A stretch of 5,280 bases of DNA from an uncultured Christensenellaceae bacterium (GTDB taxonomy: Bacteria > Bacillota > Clostridia > Christensenellales > MGBC116941). The translations under genes were made by a program, and so were the position numbers. The notes beneath the pieces are model-generated. The model saw only the letters and a list, made by a program, of their open reading frames with translations, did not search any database and was not told the origin of the DNA. The DNA lies in the NCBI GenBank assembly GCA_910585035.1, contig CAJUEF010000022.1, positions 1-5,280 of the forward strand, read 5' to 3'. This document shows positions 1 through 5,280 of this stretch, in pieces; position 1 is the first letter of the stretch, and each line of letters starts with the position of its first letter.

Positions 1-752
1 AGCTCAGGGTCATAGCCAACGAAGATTTTGGCAAAAAGACCGCCAAACAGCTGAGCCAAAATCAACATTGTCATAGACAGCACGGCGGTTAGCTTGAGGC
101 TTTTGTGCAGCAGGCTGCGCAGTTCCGCGTGGTTGCCAGCGCCAAAGTGATAGCCCGTCACTGGGGCTATGCCGTTGGAATAGCCGATGAAGATGGCAAG
201 GAACACAAAGGAGACGTACATTATTACGCCATAAGCAGCCACGCCGTTTTCACCTACATAATTTAGCAGTTGGCGGTTATAAAGCATACTTACCAGAGAG
301 AGCGCGATATTGCTCATCAGCTCTGAGGAGCCGTTGGTGCAGGCTCTAAGCAGGGCCGGCCCGTTGAAATGCGTGGGGCCAAGTTGTAATAGGCTGCTGT
401 TGGGCCGTAAAAAATAAATCAACGGAATCAGGCCGCCAATCATTTGGCTGATGCCGGTGGCAACAGCAGCGCCAGCCAGGCCCCACTTAAATACAACCAT
501 AAACAGCGCGTCCAGCGTCATATTCAGGACGCCGGCAATCAAGGCGACAATTAAGCCTAGTTTGGGCTTTTCTGCGGTGACCAAAAAGCTGTTAAATTCA
601 AATAGTATTCCGCAGGTACACCCTGTTAAAAAAAGCGGAGGCAACAATATATAATCAACATTTTTGTTTGCTTCAATAAGAAACATAGCAGATGTGGCGT
701 TTTTTTCAGGATGTCCAAGGGATATTTCCATTGGAGCACATAATACTTTCAT
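1..752 (-). CDS. Chimeric ORF: nitrilase-like N-terminus joined to a MATE efflux transporter fragment (3' end beyond window)
   Basis: The frame is open from ATG at 752-750 to the window edge (250 full codons, no stop). An AGGAGGA Shine-Dalgarno at 761-767 lies 8 bases before the ATG. Residues 1 to about 50 (begins MKVLCAPMEISLGHPEKN, ends LPPLFLTGCTCGILF) resemble the first beta-alpha-beta unit of nitrilase-superfamily amidase domains, such as the glutaminase half of NAD+ synthetase, whose usual motif is FPEL.ITGYTCGDLF. From about residue 51 the protein is MATE-family: EFNSFLVTAEKPKLG, then hydrophobic helices near 66-88, 92-115, 145-160, 172-196 and 220-242, with NGIAPVTGYHFGAGN at 193-207. 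MATE proteins are usually about 450 residues with 12 helices in the inner membrane and export drugs by Na+ or H+ antiport. Here roughly the first four helices are missing, so a working transporter is doubtful. GC is about 51% in the MATE part and 35% before it. The MATE call is firm; the nitrilase call is moderate. Confidence 0.8.
   Translation of the reverse strand, partial: MKVLCAPMEISLGHPEKNATSAMFLIEANKNVDYILLPPLFLTGCTCGILFEFNSFLVTAEKPKLGLIVALIAGVLNMTLDALFMVVFKWGLAGAAVATGISQMIGGLIPLIYFLRPNSSLLQLGPTHFNGPALLRACTNGSSELMSNIALSLVSMLYNRQLLNYVGENGVAAYGVIMYVSFVFLAIFIGYSNGIAPVTGYHFGAGNHAELRSLLHKSLKLTAVLSMTMLILAQLFGGLFAKIFVGYDPE
600..752 (-). pseudogene. N-terminal remnant of a nitrilase-superfamily gene (possibly NAD+ synthetase)
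   Basis: This is the AT-rich 5' part of the chimeric frame. It carries its own Shine-Dalgarno and start, and it matches the local base composition, so it is probably the gene that belongs at this locus. Visible hallmarks are the opening strand MKVLCAPMEI, the GHPEKN loop, a helix rich in Met/Leu/Ile/Glu, and the strand YILLPPLFLTG that in active enzymes reads (I/V)(L/F)FPEL..(T/S)G. The catalytic Glu of that motif is Pro here (residue 39). Residues TCGILF at 46-51 match the TCGDLF found in some NAD+ synthetase amidase domains. After residue 51 all similarity to the family stops. An alternative is that residues 34-51 are a divergent MATE helix, but spacing and motif fit the nitrilase reading better. 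Confidence 0.5.
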
Positions 753-760
753 TGGTAAAA

Positions 761-767
761 TCCTCCT
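761..767 (-). promoter_or_regulatory. Ribosome binding site AGGAGGA fixing the start at 752
   Basis: A near-perfect Shine-Dalgarno sits 8 bases before the ATG at 752-750. It fixes the start of the chimeric frame and argues that the nitrilase-like N-terminus is a real translation start and not random read-in upstream of a MATE gene. Confidence 0.85.
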
Positions 768-774
768 TGCTACT

Positions 775-780
775 ATTATA
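775..780 (-). promoter_or_regulatory. Candidate -10 box (TATAAT) of the chimeric gene
   Basis: A perfect TATAAT on the minus strand lies between the terminator of the preceding gene and the Shine-Dalgarno of the chimeric frame. No good -35 is seen: the hexamer 17 bases upstream is TAGCTT. Transcription would start near 768, leaving a leader of only about 16 bases with the Shine-Dalgarno at its very start. The position after a terminator makes a promoter necessary here, but the match could be chance in AT-rich DNA. Confidence 0.45.
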
Positions 781-829
781 AATAACAACAAATAAAAAAG
801 CTACAGTTTTTATGTCGAAGAAAAAGTAA

Positions 830-857
830 AAAAGGCGCAAATATTTTTGCGCCTTTT
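830..857 (-). terminator. Intrinsic terminator after the surface-protein gene
   Basis: A perfect 12-bp stem is formed by 830-841 pairing with 846-857 (core GGCGCAAA/TTTGCGCC) around a 4-base loop. On the minus strand it is followed by a T-rich run (T6, AC, T5). It begins 8 bases after the stop codon at 865 and should end the ilvE/surface-protein transcript, separating it from the chimeric gene. Confidence 0.9.
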
Positions 858-864
858 AAAAATA

Positions 865-2595
865 TTAATCCGGATCAAGATCATTATAATCCATAGGTTC
901 ACTGTGATTTTGATGCTGTTGCTGTTTGTATTCGTCACGATTTGGTTCAAATTCATCATCTAATGGATTAGATTGATTTGTGTTTGCAAAAGCATTAAAT
1001 TCTTCATTAGGATTATACTGCTCGTTAGGATTTGTGTTTGCTAAATTATTCCTTTCAAAATCATTGTTATTGTCAAAATCATCATCATTGTTATAATTAT
1101 CAAAGGAATTATCTGTCTTTGGAATTTGAATAGGCGATGTGTCAAAGCTTGGGATGTTTGGAACATCATCGTTATTTTCTTCTATGGAAAATGTTGAAAG
1201 AGGCTGTCTTGGAGGAGCTATAGGCTCTCTGCCTTTTTTCTTAGGCGTTGCCTTTCTGTATTTCTCGCTTTGAGCGGCGCCTAAAGATTTTTTCTTATCC
1301 TTTTCCTTTTTGGAAAGAATGTAAAGTGTAACTGAAGTTGCTATTATAAGCAATACAATAATTACAATGATTATAACTATAATAAGCATACTGCCGCTTA
1401 GCATTCTGCCTCCTCCAACCTTAATTTCCAGTGAATTGGATTGAACGGTTACAGCTGTGCCGTCCTCATAGGTAGCGGTTGCTTCATATAAAAGAGAAGT
1501 GTTTTGCTCAACTTTTATTGTGGAGGTATAAGTTTTTGAATCATTGCCGGAAAGCAAAGAAATTGTTTGCAGGTTTGTTCCTGTTGCTTTATCTATAATT
1601 GAAACATTGGTATATGCTTTTGGCATAAGGTTTTTTACTTCTAAAGTTAATTGAACCTCTCCGCTTTTTTCCAGCTGAGTTTTATCAGAATAAAGAAGGA
1701 TAGAAAGACCTTCGTTTACAGGCACTGCGCTGGAATTTGCTTTCATGGCAAGTTCATTTGATTTTGATGATATTTCACTTCCGCTGCTGTTTTTACCTTT
1801 AATATTAACGTAAACGTTTGTATCCCCTGTAAGGGTAAGCTCAAAATCTACATTTGTGCTGCTGCCCCCATCAAGATTTATGCCGCTTTTAATTGACTTT
1901 CCGGAGTAGTCAGAAACGGAAATATCAGTTACTCTGCCGGTGTCGTCATTTTTAATAAGCAGAGAAAACTTAACAGGCATATTTGGCTGCACATCCGTTG
2001 TTGATGTTGTTAAAGTGGCAGACAGGGAAGAGCTGCTGCCTGATAGCGAAATCCTGACAGATTCGCCGGTAAATGTGCGGCTGGTACCGTTCATAGTGCA
2101 GGTGACAGTAGGGGTAGACGTACTGTCTCTTGTCATTGTGGCTTCATATTCTATGGTTTTACTTGAGCCGCTTGCGAGGGAATCTATTTCGGAAATGGTT
2201 TGAGAACCGGCTATATCTGAATCACGAAGCTTTATATTGGTTGCTCTTACATCACCTGTGTTTTCAATAGTATAAATAACTTTTACTTTGCCGCCTTCAC
2301 CTGACCCTTCGCTTGAGCGCTTTGAAGAAACAGTCAGCTTGCCTGCGTTGCTGTTGTTATTTTTCGGCGTTGTTTTCGGTGTTGCTTTCGGCTTTGCTTT
2401 AGTGGTTGGGCTAGATGTTGTAGGAGCTTTTGTTTTATTCGTTGTCGTGGGTTCTTTAGGAGGATCTACAGGCTTTTCCTGAGCGCTGCTGTCCGGGTCG
2501 TCAGGCACGCCAAAGGACATCATAGGCACGGCTGCAAAGCTAAGCGCCAGCATAATACATAACAATATAGAAAATATTTTTTTCGTTTTCTTCAT
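865..2595 (-). CDS. Secreted, membrane-anchored protein with three Ig-like (CARDB/DUF11-type) repeats and an Asn/Asp-rich cytoplasmic tail
   Basis: This protein of 576 residues has no function I can name. In order it has: a Sec signal peptide (basic MKKTKK, hydrophobic core 8-24, likely cleavage near 29); a Thr/Pro/Lys-rich linker at 40-80 typical of wall-spanning stalks; three related beta-sandwich repeats at about 86-184, 190-286 and 295-393; a transmembrane helix at about 403-427; a basic stop-transfer stretch KKEKDKKK; and a disordered tail of about 145 residues, acidic and rich in Asn, Asp and Gln after 470. Topology should be N-outside, C-inside. Each repeat has a strand ending in a variant of I.NT, then a D...G segment and an L.sG.s.t strand, as in CARDB/DUF11 domains of bacterial surface proteins. 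There is no LPXTG sorting signal. The start is fixed by GGAGG 7 bases before ATG. It sits 12 bases after ilvE and shares its transcript. Its role is unknown; adhesion or envelope scaffolding are guesses. Confidence 0.93.
   Translation of the reverse strand: MKKTKKIFSILLCIMLALSFAAVPMMSFGVPDDPDSSAQEKPVDPPKEPTTTNKTKAPTTSSPTTKAKPKATPKTTPKNNNSNAGKLTVSSKRSSEGSGEGGKVKVIYTIENTGDVRATNIKLRDSDIAGSQTISEIDSLASGSSKTIEYEATMTRDSTSTPTVTCTMNGTSRTFTGESVRISLSGSSSSLSATLTTSTTDVQPNMPVKFSLLIKNDDTGRVTDISVSDYSGKSIKSGINLDGGSSTNVDFELTLTGDTNVYVNIKGKNSSGSEISSKSNELAMKANSSAVPVNEGLSILLYSDKTQLEKSGEVQLTLEVKNLMPKAYTNVSIIDKATGTNLQTISLLSGNDSKTYTSTIKVEQNTSLLYEATATYEDGTAVTVQSNSLEIKVGGGRMLSGSMLIIVIIIVIIVLLIIATSVTLYILSKKEKDKKKSLGAAQSEKYRKATPKKKGREPIAPPRQPLSTFSIEENNDDVPNIPSFDTSPIQIPKTDNSFDNYNNDDDFDNNNDFERNNLANTNPNEQYNPNEEFNAFANTNQSNPLDDEFEPNRDEYKQQQHQNHSEPMDYNDLDPD
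975..1041 (-). repeat. Short direct repeat in the Asn-rich tail coding region
   Basis: The 13-mer gatttgtgtttgc occurs at 975-987 and again at 1029-1041, exactly 54 bases (18 codons) apart and in frame. It encodes the repeated ANTN at residues 519-522 and 537-540. The octamer ttaggatt also recurs 18 bases apart (1007-1014 and 1025-1032), encoding the repeated NPNE. This suggests that the low-complexity tail grew by slippage or small in-frame duplications. Confidence 0.6.
1417..2340 (-). repeat. Three tandem Ig-like domain repeats within the surface protein
   Basis: Repeats cover about 2044-2340, 1738-2028 and 1417-1713 (residues 86-184, 190-286, 295-393). Equivalent segments are VKVIYTIENTGDVRATNIKL, VKFSLLIKNDDTGRVTDISV and VQLTLEVKNLMPKAYTNVSI. 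Each is followed by a Gly/Ser-containing loop and a Leu-x-x-Gly-x-Ser strand (DSLASGSSKT, INLDGGSSTN, ISLLSGNDSK). The similarity is at protein level only; the DNA copies are diverged, so the duplication is old. Confidence 0.8.
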
Positions 2596-2600
2596 TAAAC

Positions 2601-2607
2601 TACCTCC
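2601..2607 (-). promoter_or_regulatory. Ribosome binding site GGAGGTA of the surface-protein gene
   Basis: The Shine-Dalgarno GGAGG (2603-2607) directly abuts the ilvE stop TAA (2608-2610), and 7 bases separate it from the ATG at 2595-2593. There is no room for a promoter between the two genes, which supports translation of both from one mRNA. Confidence 0.85.
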
Positions 2608-3675
2608 TTAAATATTAAGGGTTTTTGACCATCCGAATTTATCGCCCAGACCTTTATATTGTATGTCGGTCAGTTTATTATATAGTAATTGGGCTTTGTC
2701 ACCCATTTTATTATCATTAATAATCATTTTTTTACCTTTGTAAAACAGTTCGCCGACAGGAGATATAACCGCAGCGGTTCCTGTTCCAAAGCATTCATTT
2801 AAGATGCCTTTGCTGTGGGCTTCTTCAATTTCACTTATTGCAATTTGTTTTTCTTCCACAGGTATGCCAAGGTCTTTTGCAAGGGTTATAACGCTGTCTC
2901 TTGTAATTCCCGGAAGAATACTTCCATTCAGCTTTGGCGTTACCAGCTTTCCGTCAATAACAAAGAAGATGTTCATAGCGCCAACCTCTTCAACGTACTG
3001 TCTTGTAGCATCCAGCCACAACACCTGGGAATAGCCTTTTTCCTTTGCCTTTTGACCTGCAAGTATGCTTGCTGCATAATTGCCGCCTGCCTTTGCAGAG
3101 CCGGTTCCGCCCGGGGCTGCTCTTACATATTCGTCTTCTACATATATGCTTACAGGAATAAGACCGTTATTATAGTAAGGTCCTGATGGTGAAAGAATAA
3201 TTGCAAAGGTGTATTTTGTTGAAGCGGAAACGCCCAGGCGAACATCAGTTCCGAACATGAAAGGACGGATGTAAAGAGAAGTTCCAAGAGACGTAGGTAT
3301 CCAGTCTTTTTCTATTTCAAGAAGCTTTTCAAGCGCCATTAGGGCATCCTCTTCATTTATTCTCGCCATACACAGCCTGTCGCAGGAGCTGTTAAGTCTT
3401 GCAAAGTTTTTATCTGCGCGGAAAAGGCGAACTGCACCGTTTTCATCTTTATAAGCCTTTAAGCCTTCAAAGATTTCCTGCCCGTAATGAAATACAACCG
3501 TTGCAGGATCAAGAGTGAAATTATGATAAGGGGTTATTTGTGGATTAAACCAGCCTTTACCTTCTTCATATTCCATTGTAAACATATGGTCTGTAAATAT
3601 TCTGCCAAACCCCAAAGTGCCTTCATCGGTGAACTTTTGCTTTGGGTTATCGGTTAAAGTAACTTTTATATCCAT
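2608..3675 (-). CDS. ilvE: Branched-chain amino acid aminotransferase
   Basis: This PLP-dependent fold-type IV enzyme moves the amino group between Leu, Ile or Val and 2-oxoglutarate, the last step of branched-chain amino acid synthesis, in the cytoplasm. The product is 355 residues, normal for the larger (eukaryote-like, BCAT type II) branch. Visible signatures are HYGQEIFEGLKAY at 63-75, LFRADKNFARLN at 84-95, YIRPFMFG at 135-142, the PLP lysine K195 within GGTGSAKAGGNYAAS, the class IV motif EEVGAMNIFFV at 229-239, SILPGITRDS at 252-261 and FGTGTAAVISPVGE at 296-309. An in-frame ATG at 3762 would add 29 residues, but they are unlike the family and would cover the promoter. The ATG at 3675 has GGAGG 9 bases upstream and gives the expected N-terminus, MDIKVTLTDNPKQ. 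It follows the YigZ-family gene by about 80 bases and is coupled to the surface-protein gene downstream. No other ilv/leu gene is in view. Confidence 0.96.
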   Translation of the reverse strand: MDIKVTLTDNPKQKFTDEGTLGFGRIFTDHMFTMEYEEGKGWFNPQITPYHNFTLDPATVVFHYGQEIFEGLKAYKDENGAVRLFRADKNFARLNSSCDRLCMARINEEDALMALEKLLEIEKDWIPTSLGTSLYIRPFMFGTDVRLGVSASTKYTFAIILSPSGPYYNNGLIPVSIYVEDEYVRAAPGGTGSAKAGGNYAASILAGQKAKEKGYSQVLWLDATRQYVEEVGAMNIFFVIDGKLVTPKLNGSILPGITRDSVITLAKDLGIPVEEKQIAISEIEEAHSKGILNECFGTGTAAVISPVGELFYKGKKMIINDNKMGDKAQLLYNKLTDIQYKGLGDKFGWSKTLNI

Positions 3676-3684
3676 AATTAATTT

Positions 3685-3689
3685 CCTCC
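3685..3689 (-). promoter_or_regulatory. Ribosome binding site GGAGG that decides the ilvE start
   Basis: GGAGG lies 9 bases before the ATG at 3675-3673. No comparable Shine-Dalgarno precedes the upstream in-frame ATG at 3762-3760, which overlaps the stop of the YigZ-family gene. The shorter, 355-residue product is therefore preferred. Confidence 0.85.
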
Positions 3690-3722
3690 AATTATATTGA
3701 GTTTGAAAATATCTTGCTGATA

Positions 3723-3731
3723 ATTGTAACA
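3723..3731 (-). promoter_or_regulatory. Candidate extended -10 promoter of ilvE
   Basis: The minus strand reads TGTTACAAT, an extended -10 (TGn plus TACAAT at 3728-3723), with only a weak T-rich -35 (TTTTAT) 17 bases upstream. Transcription would start near 3716 and give a leader of about 40 bases. That is too short for a T-box or an attenuator, so no branched-chain amino acid leader control is visible. A second TATAAT at 3696-3691 touches the Shine-Dalgarno and is less likely to be used. Confidence 0.5.
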
Positions 3732-3755
3732 TAATTTTACATAAAATAAAAGCTT

Positions 3756-4379
3756 TTACCATGGAAGGTAGTCTGTTTTTATGAAATTTATTACAAAATT
3801 GTTACTTGTGATGTCGGAAAAACAGGTTTTTATATCATCAGTTTTACCATTTTTAATTTGTATATCCATCGTAATTTTTTCGCCGTAAATTGTATCAGCT
3901 GTTTTTACATCGGCATTTTTTTCAATGAATCTGTTTATGGGATCTAAAAATTTATAGTCAATAATTATACGATGCAGTTCCGTTTCCTCCATAGTGACTA
4001 TCTGAGACTGGTTTAATACCCCTTTTGCGCTGCTTCCATATGCGCGCACAAGGCCGCCTGTGCCAAGGAGTGTGCCGCCGAAATATCTGGTGACGACTAT
4101 AACTGTATCAAAAAGCTGTTCGCCTTTTATAACCTCATAAATAGGTTTACCTGCTGTGCCTGAGGGTTCGCCGTCATCACTGCTGCGCCCTATATTGTTT
4201 TTAAGCAGAGTATACGCATAGCAGTTATGGGTTGCGTCACTATGCTTTTTGCGGATGGAATTTATAAAATCCACAGCCTGTTGCTCAGATTCGATGTGGG
4301 AAAGATATGCAATAAATTTAGATTTTAAAATGCTTTGGGTAAAAACACTTTCACCCAAAGCAGTCTTGTAGTTTTTCAT
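3756..4379 (-). CDS. YigZ/IMPACT (UPF0029) family protein
   Basis: The product is a 207-residue cytoplasmic protein of the YigZ/IMPACT family, at the usual bacterial length of about 205. The N-terminal Impact domain (about 15-125) carries the family signature: SKFIAYLSHIES, KKHSDATHNCYAY, GRSSDDGEPSGTAGKPI and VTRYFGGTLLGTGGLVRAY. The C-terminal 140-207 corresponds to the small DUF1949 ferredoxin-like domain. The eukaryotic relative IMPACT acts on the GCN2 translational-control pathway; the bacterial role is not settled, and binding to nucleic acid or the translation apparatus is only suggested by the fold. The ATG overlaps the tyrS stop by one base (TAATG), and only a weak AGGG is seen upstream, so its translation probably depends on ribosomes finishing tyrS. 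There is no terminator after its stop; the ilvE promoter lies in the gap. Confidence 0.95.
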   Translation of the reverse strand: MKNYKTALGESVFTQSILKSKFIAYLSHIESEQQAVDFINSIRKKHSDATHNCYAYTLLKNNIGRSSDDGEPSGTAGKPIYEVIKGEQLFDTVIVVTRYFGGTLLGTGGLVRAYGSSAKGVLNQSQIVTMEETELHRIIIDYKFLDPINRFIEKNADVKTADTIYGEKITMDIQIKNGKTDDIKTCFSDITSNNFVINFIKTDYLPW

Positions 4380-5280
4380 TATTTTACTATTACCCTGTGA
4401 AAAGTCTTTTTTCCTTTGCGGATAAGAAAGGAACTGTTTTCATCCAGCAGTTCTTTTGAAATGCAAAAGGAATCGTCGGAAATTTTATTATCTCCAATGG
4501 ACACACCGCCGCCGGCAATAAGTCTTCTTGCTTCGCCCTTGCTTTTTGTGAGGCTGCAGGCAACCAATAAATCACAAATGTTCATATTGCAATCGGTTAT
4601 TTCCGTAGTTGGTGCGTTATCAATATTGCCGCCGCCGGAAAACAGCGCTTTTGTGGCGCTGACTGCATTATCCGCTTCTTCTTTGCCGTGGACGAGGGAT
4701 GTGACCTCATATGCCAGGATTTCTTTTGCTTTATTTATTTCTGCGCCCTCCAGCCCGGAAAGCTTTTCTATTTCATCCATAGGCAGGAAGGTGAGCAGTT
4801 TTAAGAATTTTATAACGTCTGCATCGTCTACGTTGCGGAAATACTGATAAAATTCATAAGGAGAAGTTTTTTTAGGGTCAAGCCAAAGTGCGCCGCCTGC
4901 TGTTTTACCCATTTTAGTTCCGTCTGCTTTGGTTAAAAGGGCGAAAGTAAGGGCGAAGGCGGGCTTTTGCTCTTTGCGGCGGATAAGGTCTGCACCTGCG
5001 AGGATGTTGGACCACTGGTCATCGCCGCCAAGTTCTAAAGAACAGTCATAATTGCGGTTAAGATAAAGGAAATCGTAAGCCTGCATAAGCATGTAGTTAA
5101 ACTCAAAAAATGAAAGACCAACTTCAAGGCGTTTTTTAAAGCATTCGGCTGTAAGCATTTTGTTTACGGAAAATTCCTTGCCTATATCTCTTATAAAATC
5201 AATGTAATTAAGCTGAAGAAGCCATTCTGCGTTATTTAGCATAAGCGCTTTGCCGTCACTGAAATCCAGAAACTTTCCAA
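4379..5280 (-). CDS. tyrS: Tyrosyl-tRNA synthetase (5' end beyond window)
   Basis: This class I aminoacyl-tRNA synthetase charges tRNA-Tyr with tyrosine in the cytoplasm. 299 codons are visible, from 5278 to the TAA at 4381-4379. About 105 N-terminal residues, including the HIGH motif, lie past the window edge, so the internal ATG at 5242 is not the start. The first visible residues, GKFLDFSDG, match the family's KFLDF(S/D)CG, and FIRDIGKEFSVNKML follows. The tyrosine pocket is seen in YMLMQAYDF and GGDDQWSN. The KMSKS loop is present in its TyrRS form, KADGTKMGKT, followed by LWLDPKKTSPYEFYQY. The final ~70 residues are an S4 RNA-binding domain (DLLVACSLTKSKGEARRLI, GGVSIGDNKI) that recognises the tRNA. 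The gene is intact where visible. It overlaps the YigZ-family gene by one base. Confidence 0.97.
   Translation of the reverse strand, partial: GKFLDFSDGKALMLNNAEWLLQLNYIDFIRDIGKEFSVNKMLTAECFKKRLEVGLSFFEFNYMLMQAYDFLYLNRNYDCSLELGGDDQWSNILAGADLIRRKEQKPAFALTFALLTKADGTKMGKTAGGALWLDPKKTSPYEFYQYFRNVDDADVIKFLKLLTFLPMDEIEKLSGLEGAEINKAKEILAYEVTSLVHGKEEADNAVSATKALFSGGGNIDNAPTTEITDCNMNICDLLVACSLTKSKGEARRLIAGGGVSIGDNKISDDSFCISKELLDENSSFLIRKGKKTFHRVIVK

Noticed and set aside
590..625. An insertion sequence or attachment site at the nitrilase/MATE joint
   Set aside because: No inverted repeats, direct target duplication, integrase gene or tRNA end is visible at or near the junction.
451..654. Plus-strand 67-residue ORF
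   Set aside because: It is antisense to the chimeric MATE frame, with no recognisable domain. The minus-strand frame carries clear family motifs.
1940..2482. Two plus-strand ORFs of 87 and 64 residues
   Set aside because: They are antisense to the repeats and linker of the surface protein. The Val/Phe/Gly-rich composition mirrors the Thr/Lys/Pro linker on the coding strand.
2804..3186. Two overlapping plus-strand ORFs inside ilvE
   Set aside because: They are antisense shadows of a well-conserved aminotransferase, with no family features of their own.
3676..3755. A T-box riboswitch or leader-peptide attenuator before ilvE
   Set aside because: The gap is about 80 bases, with no terminator hairpin, no T-box consensus and no small ORF rich in Leu, Ile or Val codons.
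3744..3757. The AAAAGCTTTT palindrome after the YigZ-family stop as a terminator
   Set aside because: It is a loopless AT palindrome with only two G/C pairs at its centre, too weak for an intrinsic terminator.
3676..3762. A 29-residue N-terminal extension of IlvE from the ATG at 3762
   Set aside because: The extension overlaps the stop of the YigZ-family gene, lacks a Shine-Dalgarno, covers the likely promoter and is unlike the family N-terminus. The ATG at 3675 has GGAGG at good spacing.
4390..4847. A minus-strand 61-residue ORF and a plus-strand 143-residue ORF inside tyrS
   Set aside because: Both are out-of-frame shadows of the S4 and anticodon-binding regions of tyrS.

Overview
The window reads as a low-GC Firmicutes chromosome segment, most likely from a Clostridia-type organism or a metagenome contig of one. 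The reasons are AT-rich intergenic DNA, strong GGAGG ribosome binding sites, a Gram-positive style signal peptide plus single membrane anchor, and the sequence types of TyrS, the YigZ/IMPACT protein and IlvE. Every gene that can be supported lies on the minus strand, so transcription runs from base 5280 towards base 1.

In transcription order, the first gene is the 3' three quarters of tyrS (tyrosyl-tRNA synthetase, cut by the window edge at 5280). It overlaps by one base (TAATG) with a YigZ/IMPACT family gene. A roughly 80-base gap with a plausible extended -10 promoter follows. Next come ilvE (branched-chain aminotransferase) and, only 12 bases after its stop, a 576-residue secreted and membrane-anchored protein. 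That protein has three repeated Ig-like (CARDB/DUF11-type) extracellular domains, one transmembrane helix and a long Asn/Asp-rich cytoplasmic tail. A strong intrinsic terminator (830-857) closes this unit.

The last gene (752 down to the window edge at 1) is the oddest part. It is one open frame with its own TATAAT box and Shine-Dalgarno. Its first ~50 residues look like the N-terminus of a nitrilase-fold amidohydrolase (as in glutamine-dependent NAD+ synthetase), and the rest is the middle of a MATE-family multidrug efflux transporter lacking its first helices. GC content jumps from about 35% to about 51% (hand count) at the same point. This is a recombination junction or an assembly chimera, and the sequence alone cannot separate the two.

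The rest of the window is housekeeping sequence. I found no RNA gene, CRISPR array, insertion sequence, toxin-antitoxin pair or defence locus. The only items that could be called new are the chimeric reading frame and the uncharacterised surface protein coupled to ilvE.
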